DNA of 64,000 nt from Cupriavidus gilardii (GTDB taxonomy: Bacteria > Pseudomonadota > Gammaproteobacteria > Burkholderiales > Burkholderiaceae): positions 24,666 through 88,665 of the forward strand of contig NZ_JABTYE010000023.1 of assembly GCF_013314895.1 (NCBI RefSeq), read 5' to 3'. Positions 1 through 10,100 of the stretch are shown here, in pieces. The notes under the pieces were generated by a model. The model saw only the letters and a program-made list of their open reading frames with translations, ran no database searches and was not told the DNA's origin. Position 1 is the first letter of the stretch; each line of letters begins with the position of its first letter. The translations under genes and the position numbers were made by a program.

Positions 1-1
1 G

Positions 2-394
2 AATTTCCTGGGCGGCAAGCTGCCGCAGCGCCCCGAGGACATGCAGGGGCTGACGCTGCTGCGCGGCGAAGGCGATCCGTGGCGGCCCTGGTTCGAGGCG
101 GCGGGGCTGGACTGGCCCGAGCCGCGCAAGGGCCTGATGTTCGAGGATTCGTCGCTGCTGCTGCAGGCCGCGGCCGAAGGCCAGGGCATCGCCCTGATCC
201 GCTCGTCGCTGGCCTATAACGATCTGCTGTCCGGGCGGGTGGTGCGGCTGTTCGACGTCAGCATCCCGTGTCCGTGGCTGCTGTACTTCGTCTGCGCGCC
301 GGCGATGCTGGAGACGGCCAAGGTACAGGCCTTCCGCAACTGGCTGTTGCCCGAGATCGCGGCGTTCCGGCAGATCCTGTCGCAGTGGGCCTAG
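2..394 (+). CDS. LysR-family regulator, C-terminal part (cut by window edge)
   Basis: The reading frame is open from the first base, so only the last 130 or so residues of the protein are present and the DNA-binding domain lies outside the window. The visible part is the effector-binding half of a LysR-type transcriptional regulator of the GcvA kind: the stretch FEDSSLLLQAAAEGQGIALI, followed by a short lobe ending in a PWLLYFVC strand, closely parallels the same region of the complete LysR gene at 30959-31882 in this window. Its target genes would be to the left and cannot be seen. It converges on xerC with only 16 bp between the two stop codons. Family assignment is good, effector unknown. 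Confidence 0.75.
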   Translation, partial: NFLGGKLPQRPEDMQGLTLLRGEGDPWRPWFEAAGLDWPEPRKGLMFEDSSLLLQAAAEGQGIALIRSSLAYNDLLSGRVVRLFDVSIPCPWLLYFVCAPAMLETAKVQAFRNWLLPEIAAFRQILSQWA

Positions 395-410
395 GACGGG
401 CCTGCGCGCT

Positions 411-1478
411 TCAGGCCGGGTCGTCGTCGTCCGGCGTCGAGGTTGGTGGCGGTGCGGCCGGCGGTGCGGGAGGCGCGTCCGCTTCGGACAGCCGTGCGCG
501 CGGGTGGGCCTGGTCGTAAACCTTGGCCAGATGCTGGAAATCGAGCGCGGTGTAGATCTGCGTGGTCGCCACACTGGCGTGGCCCAGCATCTCCTGCACC
601 GCGCGCAGATCGCCGGAGGATTGCAGCACGTGGCTGGCAAACGAATGCCGCAGCATGTGCGGATGCACGTCGGCCGGCACGCCGGCGCGGATGGCCTGCT
701 GCTTGATGCGGGCGCGCACGGTCCGGTCCGACAGCCGCTCGCCGCGCCGCGACAGAAACAGCGCGTGTCGATGATCGGCGCCGGCAGCAGGCTTGACCCA
801 GCCGTCGCGCACCGCCAGCCACGCCCGCAGCGCCTGCACCGCCTTGCTGCCGACCGGCACGCTGCGGCGGCGCGAACCCTTGCCGAGCACCGTGACTTCG
901 CCGGCGGCCAGGTCGATCCAGCCCGACGAGCGATAGCCGTCCTCTTCCACGTAGCGCAGATCGAGCTGTACCAGTTCGGACACGCGCAGCCCGCTCGAAT
1001 AGCCGAGTTCGAAGACGGCCTGATCGCGCAGCCCTTCGGCGCCCTTGCCGGCCGGCTGGCCGACCAGCGCCACCGCATGTTCGACCGACAGCGCCTTGGG
1101 CAGCGGCCGTCCGGCCTTGGGGGCGCGCACGCCGTCGACGGGATTGGCCTCGACGCCATGGCCGTGCCGCGCGGCCCACAGGTAAAAGCCGCGCCAGGCC
1201 GACAACGCCCGCGCAATGCTGGTGGAAGCCAGGCCGCTGCCGCGCAGGCGCGCGGCGAAGCTGCGGATCTGGTCGGTGCGCAGCGCGGTCAGCGCGGTAC
1301 CGGGGGCGAATTTGGCGGCCTGTGCCTGCAATACCGACAGGTCGCGCCGATAGCCGACCAGCGTGTGTTCGGCCAGCTTGCGGCTGCTGGCCAGCCAGTC
1401 AAGATAGCTGCGCAGCAGCGGATCGAGTACGGGAGTGGGCGCGTCCGCCTCGGCGGTGGGTTCGCTGGAGCGGGCCAT
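411..1478 (-). CDS. xerC: Site-specific tyrosine recombinase XerC
   Basis: Predicted 355-residue tyrosine recombinase that, with XerD, resolves chromosome dimers at dif during cell division. The N-terminal SAM-like core-binding domain (about residues 18-108) precedes the catalytic domain. All six catalytic residues can be placed: R165 (GLRVSEL), K200 (LGKGSRRR), H274 and R277 (HPHMLRHSF), H300 (MLGHASVATT) and nucleophile Y309. About 30 residues inserted before and after K200, plus a Pro/Ala/Asp-rich C-terminal tail (334-355), make it longer than the roughly 300-residue E. coli protein. The start is the ATG giving MARSSEPTAE; the frame stays open for another 186 codons upstream, but those overlap the DUF484 gene. 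It lies 23 bp downstream of DUF484 and is probably co-transcribed with it. Confidence 0.93.
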   Translation of the reverse strand: MARSSEPTAEADAPTPVLDPLLRSYLDWLASSRKLAEHTLVGYRRDLSVLQAQAAKFAPGTALTALRTDQIRSFAARLRGSGLASTSIARALSAWRGFYLWAARHGHGVEANPVDGVRAPKAGRPLPKALSVEHAVALVGQPAGKGAEGLRDQAVFELGYSSGLRVSELVQLDLRYVEEDGYRSSGWIDLAAGEVTVLGKGSRRRSVPVGSKAVQALRAWLAVRDGWVKPAAGADHRHALFLSRRGERLSDRTVRARIKQQAIRAGVPADVHPHMLRHSFASHVLQSSGDLRAVQEMLGHASVATTQIYTALDFQHLAKVYDQAHPRARLSEADAPPAPPAAPPPTSTPDDDDPA

Positions 1479-1501
1479 CTGCCGCTGCCCGAGTCCTGGC
1501 G

Positions 1502-2269
1502 TCAGCCGCGCAGGCGCGCCAGCGCCGCGCCGGCCAGTTCGCCGATGCGGCTCAGATAGGCGGTGCCCATGCCTTCGTGGAAGCGCCGCGGGTCGGGCGA
1601 GCCGAGCACCAGCAGGCCGAAGGTCGGACCCGCTTCGGCGTCTTCGCCGGCGGGCGCGCGCAGCGCGACCATTGCCAGCGAGGCGATGTCGTCGCGCTCG
1701 AGCCAGTCGACTGCCTGCTTGCCGCCTTCGCCCAGCGAGTCGGCGGCGGCCGCGCTCGCCCGCGGCGCCGGCGGGGCGCCGTCTTCGGCGACGGTGGGCT
1801 CGATGGCCCATGGATTGGCACCGCAATACGGCGTCTGCAGTCCCTCGGCAAAGCGGCGCGCGGCTTCCGTAGCGGCGGTCTGATCGCCGCGGAGCAGATC
1901 GAGCGGCGCATGGGTTTCTGCCAGCTGCCACAGCCGCAGCGCGACGGCCGGCACATCGAACACCTGCTGCAGGCCCTGGCTGACTGCCATCGGCAACGCC
2001 AGCGCATCGGCCTCGCCGAGCAGACGCAGTTGCCACGCGTGCATGCGGTTCTGCGTGCGGTCGTTGTCGTGGCCGTGGCGCATCAGATTGGCCAGCTTCA
2101 GTTCGAGCCCCTTGTTCTTCTCGCGCAGGATTTCCATCTGGCGCTGCTGCAGCGACACCGCGCGATGGCTGTGCGGGCTGGTCAGCTGCACCGAGGCCAG
2201 CAGCTCGGCATGGTCCTCGAAGAACTGGGGATGACTTTGCAGATAGGCGGCGACGTCTTGCGGATTCAT
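1502..2269 (-). CDS. DUF484 family protein, upstream partner of xerC
   Basis: 255-residue protein of the DUF484 family, a GAF-like cytoplasmic protein of unknown biochemical role that in many proteobacteria sits between dapF and xerC. The start MNPQDVAAYLQSHPQFFEDH and the following amphipathic helix rich in Gln/Arg/Glu are typical of the family; the C-terminal half (TFGLLVLGSPDPRRFHEGMG, then YLSRIGELAGAAL) forms the GAF-like core. It is encoded just before xerC on the same strand. The operon association with xerC is seen directly; any role in chromosome segregation or recombination is inference from the conserved neighbourhood. Confidence 0.88.
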   Translation of the reverse strand: MNPQDVAAYLQSHPQFFEDHAELLASVQLTSPHSHRAVSLQQRQMEILREKNKGLELKLANLMRHGHDNDRTQNRMHAWQLRLLGEADALALPMAVSQGLQQVFDVPAVALRLWQLAETHAPLDLLRGDQTAATEAARRFAEGLQTPYCGANPWAIEPTVAEDGAPPAPRASAAAADSLGEGGKQAVDWLERDDIASLAMVALRAPAGEDAEAGPTFGLLVLGSPDPRRFHEGMGTAYLSRIGELAGAALARLRG

Positions 2270-2329
2270 TGGCGGGTCATCGAACGATTTGCGCTGGAGT
2301 GTAGCAAAGCCTGCCGGGCGGGACGGCTT

Positions 2330-2472
2330 GCCCTCTCCCCCGGCTCCTCTCCCGCAAGCGGGAGAGGGAAGAAAAACGGGGTCGACCTTTCCCCTTTCCA
2401 CCTGCGAGAGAGGGGAAGAAAACGCGGTCGGTGTTCCCTCTCCCGCTTGCGGGAGAGGGCCGGGGAGAGGGC
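2330..2472. repeat. Nested palindromic intergenic repeat (REP/MITE-like)
   Basis: A 143-bp block fills most of the gap between gatB and the DUF484 gene. Outer arms at 2330-2344 and 2459-2472 are inverted copies differing by one G. Inside are two near-identical palindromes with the core CCTCTCCCGC-NN-GCGGGAGAGG at 2346-2367 (spacer AA) and 2436-2459 (spacer TT). The middle also carries a direct repeat of a GAGAGGGGAAGAAAAC-like sequence. No open frame is supported. This looks like a dispersed, non-coding bacterial interspersed repeat; it can fold into long hairpins in either transcript. Copy number elsewhere in the genome is unknown. Confidence 0.8.
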
Positions 2473-2516
2473 CCGGCGCTCGAACGACCAACATGACTTC
2501 CAACCTACCGCGCAAT

Positions 2517-2544
2517 AAAAAAAACCCGCGCCAGGACGCGGGTT
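2517..2544 (-). terminator. Rho-independent terminator of gatB
   Basis: Read on the minus strand, an 8-bp perfect stem AACCCGCG/CGCGGGTT (arms 2523-2530 and 2537-2544, 6-base loop) is followed by a run of T (plus-strand A tract 2517-2524). It starts 24 bp past the gatB stop codon, in the right orientation to end the gatCAB transcript. Confidence 0.88.
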
Positions 2545-2568
2545 CACCATCTTCCTCGATGGAGCCAA

Positions 2569-4026
2569 TCAACCGAGCTTCTTGCGCAGCAGCTCGTTGA
2601 CCTGGGCCGGATTGGCCTTGCCCTTGGTCGCCTTCATCGCCTGGCCGACCAGCGCGTTGAATGCCTTCTCCTTGCCCGCCCGGAACTCCTCGACCGACTT
2701 GGCGTTGGCGGCCAGCACTTCGTCGATGATGGCCTCGAGCGCGCCGGTATCCGACATCTGCTTCAGCCCCTTGGCCGCAATGATCGCGTCGGCATCGCCA
2801 TCGCACTCGCCGGCCCACATCGCCGGGAACACGTCCCTCTTGGCGGTGTTGTTCGACACCGTGCCGTCGGCGATGCGCTTGAGCAGCAGCGCCAGCTGTG
2901 CGGGCCGAATCGGCGCGCGATCGATCTCGATGCCTTCGCGGTTCAGCTGCGAAGCGACATCGCCCATCAGCCAGTTGGCCGCGGGCTTGGCATTGGCCGC
3001 GCCCGCTTCGGCGACGACCTGCTCGAACCAGTTGGCCAGCGCCTTCGACGAGGTCAGCACGCTGGCATCGTAGGCAGGCAGGCCGTATTGCGAGACGAAG
3101 CGCGCCTGCATCGCGGCGGGCAGCTCCGGCATTGCGGCGCGCACGCGCTCGACCCACGCCGGCTCGATCTCCAGCGGCAGCAGGTCCGGATCGGGGAAGT
3201 AGCGGTAGTCGTGCGCATCTTCCTTGGTCCGCATCGCGCGGGTTTCGCCGGTGTCCGGATCGAACAGCACGGTGGCCTGCTGGATCTCGCGGCCATCCTC
3301 GATCTCGGCGATCTGCCAGCGCACCTCGTATTCGATCGCCTGCTGCAGGAAGCGGAACGAGTTCAGGTTCTTGATCTCGCGGCGCGTGCCGAGCTTGTCG
3401 CTGCCGACCGGCCGCACCGACACGTTGGCATCGCAGCGAAAGCTTCCTTCCTGCATGTTGCCGTCGCAGATGCCCAGCCATACCACCAGCGAATGCAGCG
3501 CGCGCGCATAGGCGACGGCCTCGGCGGCGCTGCGCATGTCGGGCTCGGTGACGATCTCCAGCAGCGGCGTGCCGGCGCGGTTCAGGTCGATGCCGGTCAT
3601 GCCGGCGAAATCCTCGTGCAGCGACTTGCCCGCGTCCTCCTCGAGGTGCGCACGCGTCAGCTGCACGGTCTTCTCGTAGAACTCGCCCTTGCGGCCCTCG
3701 ACCTGGAAGGTCAGGCTGCCGCCCTGCACCACCGGGATCTCGTACTGGCTGATCTGGTAGCCCTTGGGCAGATCGGGGTAGAAGTAATTCTTGCGGGCGA
3801 ACACGCTATGCGGCGCGACGTGCGCGCCGATCGCCAGGCCGAACTGGATCGCACGCTCGACCGCGGCCTTGTTCAGCACCGGCAGCGTGCCGGGCAGCGC
3901 CAGATCGACCGGGCAGGCCTGCGTGTTGGGCGCCGCGCCGAACGCCGTGGAGGCGCCGGAAAAAATCTTCGAGGCCGTCGATAGCTGCGTATGCGTTTCG
4001 AGGCCGATCACCACTTCCCATTGCAT
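2569..4026 (-). CDS. gatB: Aspartyl/glutamyl-tRNA amidotransferase subunit B
   Basis: 485-residue GatB, the kinase and tRNA-binding subunit of the GatCAB amidotransferase, which converts misacylated Glu-tRNA(Gln) and/or Asp-tRNA(Asn) to the correct Gln or Asn forms in the cytosol. The N-terminal GatB/E catalytic cradle begins [15 protein letters not shown] and contains the signature [14 protein letters not shown] and the [10 protein letters not shown] motif; the C-terminal YqeY-like tail domain (about residues 340-485) ends with the [18 protein letters not shown] motif typical of tRNA-binding GatB tails. The chosen ATG matches the usual family N-terminus; the frame is open further upstream but without family-like sequence. 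It is the last gene of the gatC-gatA-lipoprotein-gatB operon, 59 bp after the lipoprotein gene, and is followed by a terminator. Confidence 0.97.
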   Translation of the reverse strand: MQWEVVIGLETHTQLSTASKIFSGASTAFGAAPNTQACPVDLALPGTLPVLNKAAVERAIQFGLAIGAHVAPHSVFARKNYFYPDLPKGYQISQYEIPVVQGGSLTFQVEGRKGEFYEKTVQLTRAHLEEDAGKSLHEDFAGMTGIDLNRAGTPLLEIVTEPDMRSAAEAVAYARALHSLVVWLGICDGNMQEGSFRCDANVSVRPVGSDKLGTRREIKNLNSFRFLQQAIEYEVRWQIAEIEDGREIQQATVLFDPDTGETRAMRTKEDAHDYRYFPDPDLLPLEIEPAWVERVRAAMPELPAAMQARFVSQYGLPAYDASVLTSSKALANWFEQVVAEAGAANAKPAANWLMGDVASQLNREGIEIDRAPIRPAQLALLLKRIADGTVSNNTAKRDVFPAMWAGECDGDADAIIAAKGLKQMSDTGALEAIIDEVLAANAKSVEEFRAGKEKAFNALVGQAMKATKGKANPAQVNELLRKKLG

Positions 4027-4085
4027 GGCGGTATTCCTGTTGGTTCCTTGCGGCGGCGCCGGCATGGGCCGCGCCGCGGTGTCGT

Positions 4086-4580
4086 TTATTGCGTGCGCGC
4101 GCAGGTGCCGGTGCCCGGTTCGAACATCACCGGCCACGCCTCTTCATAGATGCCCGGCGTGCAGCGGCTCTGGCAATTGGCGTGCGCCAGCGTGACGCGG
4201 CGCGGGTCCTGCCAGACCAGCAGCTTGCACGCGCTGCCGTCGCGCGCGGCCAGTTCGATATGCGGCTTGCGACGGGTCTGGCGGAACTCGGCCAGGTCGA
4301 AGCTGCACGAGCCGCGCTTGCCGACCCACAGCTTCCACGACAGCTGCTGCACGTTGTTGTCCGACACGCGCAGTTGCGCATCCTCGCGGAAACCGTCTTC
4401 CTCGGTGCGGCGGCAGTCGCCGGCCAGATCGATGTCGCGATCGGCGATCGGCGTCGGACCGCCGATGCGCGGCAGCGGAATGCAGCCGGCCAGCGCGGCC
4501 AGCAGCACGGCGGTCAATGCCAGTCGGCCGGCGGAAGGCCGGAGGCGACGGCGGGTCGAAAGAAGCGCGCTCATGGTCAT
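4086..4580 (-). CDS. Small putative lipoprotein inside the gatCAB operon
   Basis: 164-residue protein with no clear family match by eye. It starts [20 protein letters not shown], then has a hydrophobic signal segment ending in a lipobox (LLAALAGC, Cys about residue 34), so it should be lipidated and membrane-anchored. The mature part has several Cys residues (ACKL, ANCQSRC, GTCART) and mixed charged sequence, suggesting disulfide bonds in the periplasm. Its ATG overlaps the gatA stop (ATGA at 4577-4580), indicating translational coupling to gatA, and gatB follows 59 bp later. A lipoprotein is an odd member of a tRNA-amidation operon; its function is not known from sequence. An internal ATG at 4574 is an alternative start. 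Confidence 0.75.
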   Translation of the reverse strand: MTMSALLSTRRRLRPSAGRLALTAVLLAALAGCIPLPRIGGPTPIADRDIDLAGDCRRTEEDGFREDAQLRVSDNNVQQLSWKLWVGKRGSCSFDLAEFRQTRRKPHIELAARDGSACKLLVWQDPRRVTLAHANCQSRCTPGIYEEAWPVMFEPGTGTCARTQ

Positions 4581-6100
4581 CCCTGCGAGGGCTGGCGCAG
4601 ATGCCAGTCGGTGGCCTGCTGGAAGGCGTGCGCGGTCTGCAGCAGCTGCGCCTCGCCGAAGTAGTTGCCGATCATCTGCAGGCCGACCGGCATGCCGCCC
4701 TCGCCGAAGCCGCAGGGCACGCTCATGCCGGGCAGGCCGGCGAGGCTCGTCGACAGCGTGAAGACGTCGGCCAGATACATCTGCACCGGGTCGGCGCTCT
4801 TCTCGCCGAGCTTCCACGCCACCGTCGGCGCCACCGGTCCCATGATCACGTCGCACTCGCCGAAGGCGCGCTGGAAGTCGTCCGCGATCAGGCGGCGGAT
4901 CTTCTGCGCCTGCAGGTAGTAGGCGTCGTAGTAGCCGTGCGACAGCACATAGGTGCCGACCAGGATGCGGCGCTTGACCTCCCAGCCGAAGCCCTCGGCG
5001 CGGCTCTTCTTGTACATGTCGAGCAGGTCGCGGTACTCGGCCGCGCGGTGGCCGTAACGCGCGCCATCGAAACGCGACAGGTTCGACGAGGCCTCGGCCG
5101 GCGCGATCACGTAATAGACCGGGATCGACAGTTCGGTCTTGGGCAGCGACACCTCGACCAGCGTCGCGCCCAGCTTCTCGTATTCGCGCAGCGCGGCGCG
5201 CACCGCGGCCTCGACATCGGCCGACAGGCCGGCGCCGAAGTACTCGCGCGGCAGGCCGATGCGCAGGCCCGCCAGCGGCTGGTTCGCGCTGGCGCCGCCG
5301 CGCGGCTGGCCCAGCAGCCGCGTGAAGTCCTCGTCCACGCCGCCCTGCGCCGGCGTCAGCGAGGTCGAATCGCGCTCGTCGAAACCGGCCATCGCATTGA
5401 GCAGCAGCGCGCAGTCTTCGGCGCTGCGTGCCATCGGACCGGCCTGGTCCAGCGACGAGGCGAACGCGATCATGCCGAAGCGCGACACGCGGCCATAGGT
5501 CGGCTTGATGCCGGTGATGCCGGAGAACGAGGCCGGCTGGCGGATCGAGCCGCCTGTGTCGGTGCCGGTCGCGGCTGGCGCCAGGCCCGCGGCCACCGCG
5601 GCGGCCGAGCCGCCCGACGAGCCGCCGGGCACGCGCGACGCGTCCCACGGGTTGCGCACCGGGCCGAAGTGCGAGTTCTCGTTGGACGAGCCCATCGCGA
5701 ACTCGTCCATATTGGTCTTGCCCAGCGTCACCATGCCGGCGGCGGCGAGCCGCTCCACCACGGTGGCGTCGAACGGGCTCTCGTAGTTGGCCAGCATGCG
5801 CGAGCCGGCGGTCGAGCGCCAGCCGCGCGTGACGAACACGTCCTTGTGAGCGATCGGCACGCCGGTCAGCGGACCGGCCTCGCCGCGCGCGCGGCGCGCA
5901 TCGGCCTCGCGCGCCTGGGCCAGCGTCAGGTCCGCGTCGACGTGGACATAGGCGTTCAGCGCGCCGGCCTGCTCGATGCGAGCCAGGTAGTCGCGCGCCA
6001 GTTCTTCGGCCGACACCGCGCCGGCGGCGAGCGCATCGGCGATCTGGCGCAGCGAGGTCACGGTCGAGCCGACCGGGAAGGAGGAAGCGGAAGAAGACAT
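4577..6100 (-). CDS. gatA: Aspartyl/glutamyl-tRNA amidotransferase subunit A
   Basis: 507-residue GatA, the glutaminase subunit of GatCAB that releases ammonia from glutamine for transamidation of Glu-tRNA(Gln)/Asp-tRNA(Asn). It belongs to the amidase-signature family and has the full Ser-cisSer-Lys triad: Lys86 in GVPIAHKDV, cis-Ser161 in [13 protein letters not shown] and nucleophile Ser185 in [10 protein letters not shown]. The spacing matches characterised GatA (K79/S154/S178) shifted by seven residues. The start was taken at [11 protein letters not shown]; an in-frame ATG 13 codons upstream is possible. It lies 140 bp after gatC and overlaps the following lipoprotein gene by 4 bp. Confidence 0.97.
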   Translation of the reverse strand: MSSSASSFPVGSTVTSLRQIADALAAGAVSAEELARDYLARIEQAGALNAYVHVDADLTLAQAREADARRARGEAGPLTGVPIAHKDVFVTRGWRSTAGSRMLANYESPFDATVVERLAAAGMVTLGKTNMDEFAMGSSNENSHFGPVRNPWDASRVPGGSSGGSAAAVAAGLAPAATGTDTGGSIRQPASFSGITGIKPTYGRVSRFGMIAFASSLDQAGPMARSAEDCALLLNAMAGFDERDSTSLTPAQGGVDEDFTRLLGQPRGGASANQPLAGLRIGLPREYFGAGLSADVEAAVRAALREYEKLGATLVEVSLPKTELSIPVYYVIAPAEASSNLSRFDGARYGHRAAEYRDLLDMYKKSRAEGFGWEVKRRILVGTYVLSHGYYDAYYLQAQKIRRLIADDFQRAFGECDVIMGPVAPTVAWKLGEKSADPVQMYLADVFTLSTSLAGLPGMSVPCGFGEGGMPVGLQMIGNYFGEAQLLQTAHAFQQATDWHLRQPSQG

Positions 6101-6183
6101 GGAGTGTCGGAAAAGCTTCGGAGAACGGCGGCGGGGCATCGCCTCGCGGCCGGATCAATTCAGGAGACGTCGCTGGCGTATCG

Positions 6184-6201
6184 GTATCGGCACGCCGATA
6201 C
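6184..6201. other. Perfect palindrome between gatC and gatA
   Basis: GTATCGGC and GCCGATAC form an 8-bp perfect dyad around a 2-bp centre in the 140-bp gatC-gatA gap, an unusually long spacer for this operon. It could be a protein-binding site or a small RNA hairpin. No T-run follows, so it is not a classical terminator. Confidence 0.45.
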
Positions 6202-6240
6202 GGAACTGTCGCGATAGGTCGGCGAACCCGGCACGGGACC

Positions 6241-6540
6241 TTACTCGATCACCTTCGGCACCAGGTAGAGACCGGCCTCGGTGGCCGGCGCCGGGCGCTG
6301 GTAGTCGTCGCGCCGGTTCGGCTCGGTGACGACGTCGTCGCGCAGGCGCTGCTGCATCTCGCGGACCGCCGACAGCGGGTGCGCCAGCGGCGCGACGCCG
6401 CTGGTGTCGACCGCCTGCATCTGCTCGACCAGCGAGAAGAATTGGTTCAGTTGCCCGAGCGTCTGGCCGGCTTCTTCATCGCTGATGTCGATGCGGGCAA
6501 GATGGGCGATGCGCTTGACGTCGGTAAGCTCGAGTGCCAT
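6241..6540 (-). CDS. gatC: Aspartyl/glutamyl-tRNA amidotransferase subunit C
   Basis: 99-residue GatC, the small subunit that wraps around GatA and stabilises the GatCAB complex. The family pattern is clear: an N-terminal helix [20 protein letters not shown], a Glu/Gln-rich helical linker ([16 protein letters not shown]), the conserved P-L-x-H-P segment ([12 protein letters not shown]) and a C-terminal tail ending YLVPKVIE. First gene of the gat operon, transcribed away from mreB; a TATAAT hexamer lies about 230 bp upstream. Confidence 0.96.
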   Translation of the reverse strand: MALELTDVKRIAHLARIDISDEEAGQTLGQLNQFFSLVEQMQAVDTSGVAPLAHPLSAVREMQQRLRDDVVTEPNRRDDYQRPAPATEAGLYLVPKVIE

Positions 6541-8264
<1,724 letters not shown>

Positions 8265-8478
8265 GCCGGTCCGGCAAAGGATCGTTCCCGTGGCGAAGCG
8301 CGCCCTGCCCGCACCGCTGGCCGAGGCCGGCCACGGGCAGGTCCGCCGCCGCGCCACCCTGGGCAAGCAGGCCGCCGCCACCGGGCGGCCTGCGCGACTC
8401 CGCCAATTCTGGTCCGCCCCCGGACGCCCGAGCGCGGCGTGCCGGCGACGCGGACCGCCACCGCCTGCGTACGGCTAA

Positions 8479-9531
8479 ATGGATTACACGCCGCCACCGC
8501 TATTCAAGCAGGGCACGTCCGCGTTCGCGCGCCTGGTCATCTTCGTCACGATGGCGCTGGTGCTGCTGGTCGTCGACGCCCGCTTCGATGCGCTGTCCAC
8601 GGTCCGGCAGATTGCCGCCACCGTGCTGATGCCGGTCGAGCGCGCCGTGCTGGTGCCGCGCGACATGGCGCGCACCGCGTTCGACTATCTGCAGTCGTCC
8701 GCCGCGCTGGCCAGCGAGAACCGCGAGTTGCGGCGGCGCGCGGTGGCCCAGGCCGACGACGCGCTGCGCCAGGCCCAGCTCGAGGCCGAGAACCGGCAAC
8801 TGCGCAAGCTGCTCGACCTGAAGGAGCAATCGGCGACGCCCGTCACGGCGGCCGAGGTGCTGTACGACGCGCGCGATCCGTACAGCCAGCGCATCGTGAT
8901 CGACCGCGGCAGCCAGCACGACGTGCGCGCCGGCTATCCGGTGATCGACGATCGCGGCGTGGTCGGCCAGGTCACGCGGGTGACGCCATTCCAGTCCGAA
9001 GTCACGCTGCTGACCGACAAGGACCAGGCGATCCCGGTGCAGGTGGTACGCAACGGCCTGCGCAGTCTCGCCTTCGGCGGCGGCAAGGCCGGCATGCTGG
9101 ATCTGCGCTTCATGGCGGCGTCGGCCGATCTGCAGCAGGGCGACCTGCTGGTGACCTCCGGCCTGGACGGCGTCTATCCGCCTGGCCTGCCGGTCGCGCG
9201 CATCGTGCAGATCGAACGCAAGGCCGACACCGCGTTTTCCCGCGTCTACTGCGAGCCCGTCGCGGGCGTGCGCTCGCACCGCCAGCTGCTGGTGGTGCGC
9301 TACGACGCCGAGAAGCCCTCGCGCGAGCTGCCGGCCGGCGACAACGGCAACAGCACGGCGGGCAAGGCCAGCAAGACGGAGAAGGCGGGCAAGGCCGCGG
9401 AGAAGGCGGAGAAGGCGGAGAAAGCCGAGAAAGGCGATAAAGCCGACAAGGCGCCGAAGCCGAAAGCGGACACCGCGGCCACGATCGCCACGGCGTCCTC
9501 GACCGCGTCGAGCCAGGAGCAGAAGCGGTGA
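8479..9531 (+). CDS. mreC: Rod shape-determining protein MreC with Lys/Ala/Glu tail
   Basis: 350-residue MreC, a bitopic inner-membrane protein whose periplasmic domain dimerises and activates the PBP2-RodA synthase. After a short cytoplasmic segment (MDYTPPPLFKQGTSAFARL) comes one membrane helix (about 20-38), a coiled coil (about 70-120, NRELRRRAVAQADDALRQAQ) and the two beta domains with the GDLLVTSGLDGVYPPGLPVA motif. Residues about 285-350 are an extra low-complexity tail made of A/G-K-A and E-K-A repeats encoded by a 9-bp tandem array. It lies 214 bp after mreB, a gap without an evident gene, and its TGA overlaps the mreD GTG. Confidence 0.95.
   Translation: MDYTPPPLFKQGTSAFARLVIFVTMALVLLVVDARFDALSTVRQIAATVLMPVERAVLVPRDMARTAFDYLQSSAALASENRELRRRAVAQADDALRQAQLEAENRQLRKLLDLKEQSATPVTAAEVLYDARDPYSQRIVIDRGSQHDVRAGYPVIDDRGVVGQVTRVTPFQSEVTLLTDKDQAIPVQVVRNGLRSLAFGGGKAGMLDLRFMAASADLQQGDLLVTSGLDGVYPPGLPVARIVQIERKADTAFSRVYCEPVAGVRSHRQLLVVRYDAEKPSRELPAGDNGNSTAGKASKTEKAGKAAEKAEKAEKAEKGDKADKAPKPKADTAATIATASSTASSQEQKR
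9403..9456 (+). repeat. 9-bp in-frame tandem array in the mreC tail
   Basis: Six consecutive 9-bp units (two identical AAGGCGGAG, then diverged AAAGCCGAG, AAAGGCGAT, AAAGCCGAC, AAGGCGCCG) encode K-A-E-type tripeptides at the MreC C-terminus. Confidence 0.85.
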
Positions 9532-10040
9532 CCCATCCCCAATACCTGCTGCGGCCGGTCAATCCGGCCTTCATCGCGCTGACCTTCGTGCTGGCGTTCC
9601 TGTTCAACCTGCTGCCGTGGGGCGACATCCTGTGGGTGCCCGACATGGTGGCGCTGGTGCTGGTGTTCTGGAACATCCACCAGCCGCGCAAGGTCGGCAT
9701 GGGCGTGGCCTTCGTGCTGGGCCTGCTGATGGACGTGCACGACGCACGCCTGCTCGGCGAGCACGCGATGGCCTACACGCTGCTGGCGTATTTCGCCATC
9801 ACGATCCACCGCCGTGTGCTGTGGTTCAGCGTTTATACCCAGGCGCTGCACGTGCTGCCGCTGCTGTTCATCGCCCATGCGGTGCCGGTCGTGATCCGGC
9901 TGCTGATGGGCGCGCCGCTGCCCGGCTGGCCGCTGCTGGTCGCGCCCGGCATCGAGGCGCTGCTGTGGCCGCTGGCCACCGGCCTGCTGCTCGCGCCGCA
10001 GCGCCGTTCGGTCGACGTCGACGAAACCCGGCCAATCTGA
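9528..10040 (+). CDS. mreD: Rod shape-determining membrane protein MreD
   Basis: 170-residue polytopic inner-membrane protein of the MreBCD complex, with about five hydrophobic segments and the typical PDMVALVLVFW and VGMGVAFVLGLLMDV motifs, the latter close to the conserved G-L-x-x-D family signature. It begins with GTG, whose last two bases form the mreC stop codon (GTGA), with an AGGAG element in the mreC 3' end; this is the normal coupled arrangement. It is followed 60 bp later by mrdA. Confidence 0.95.
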   Translation: MTHPQYLLRPVNPAFIALTFVLAFLFNLLPWGDILWVPDMVALVLVFWNIHQPRKVGMGVAFVLGLLMDVHDARLLGEHAMAYTLLAYFAITIHRRVLWFSVYTQALHVLPLLFIAHAVPVVIRLLMGAPLPGWPLLVAPGIEALLWPLATGLLLAPQRRSVDVDETRPI

Positions 10041-10100
10041 CGGCATGGCACTCCGATCGCTGTTCCTCTCCGTGCCCCGACCGCCCGTCCACGCAGCACC

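Noticed and set aside
1479..2036. Extension of xerC by 186 codons upstream
   Set aside because: The extension overlaps the DUF484 gene in another frame and is Arg/Ala-rich; the MARSSEPTAE start gives the expected XerC N-terminus.
2330..2472. Insertion sequence between gatB and DUF484
   Set aside because: The inverted repeats flank only 143 bp with no transposase frame and no clear target duplication, so it is called a non-coding repeat rather than an IS.
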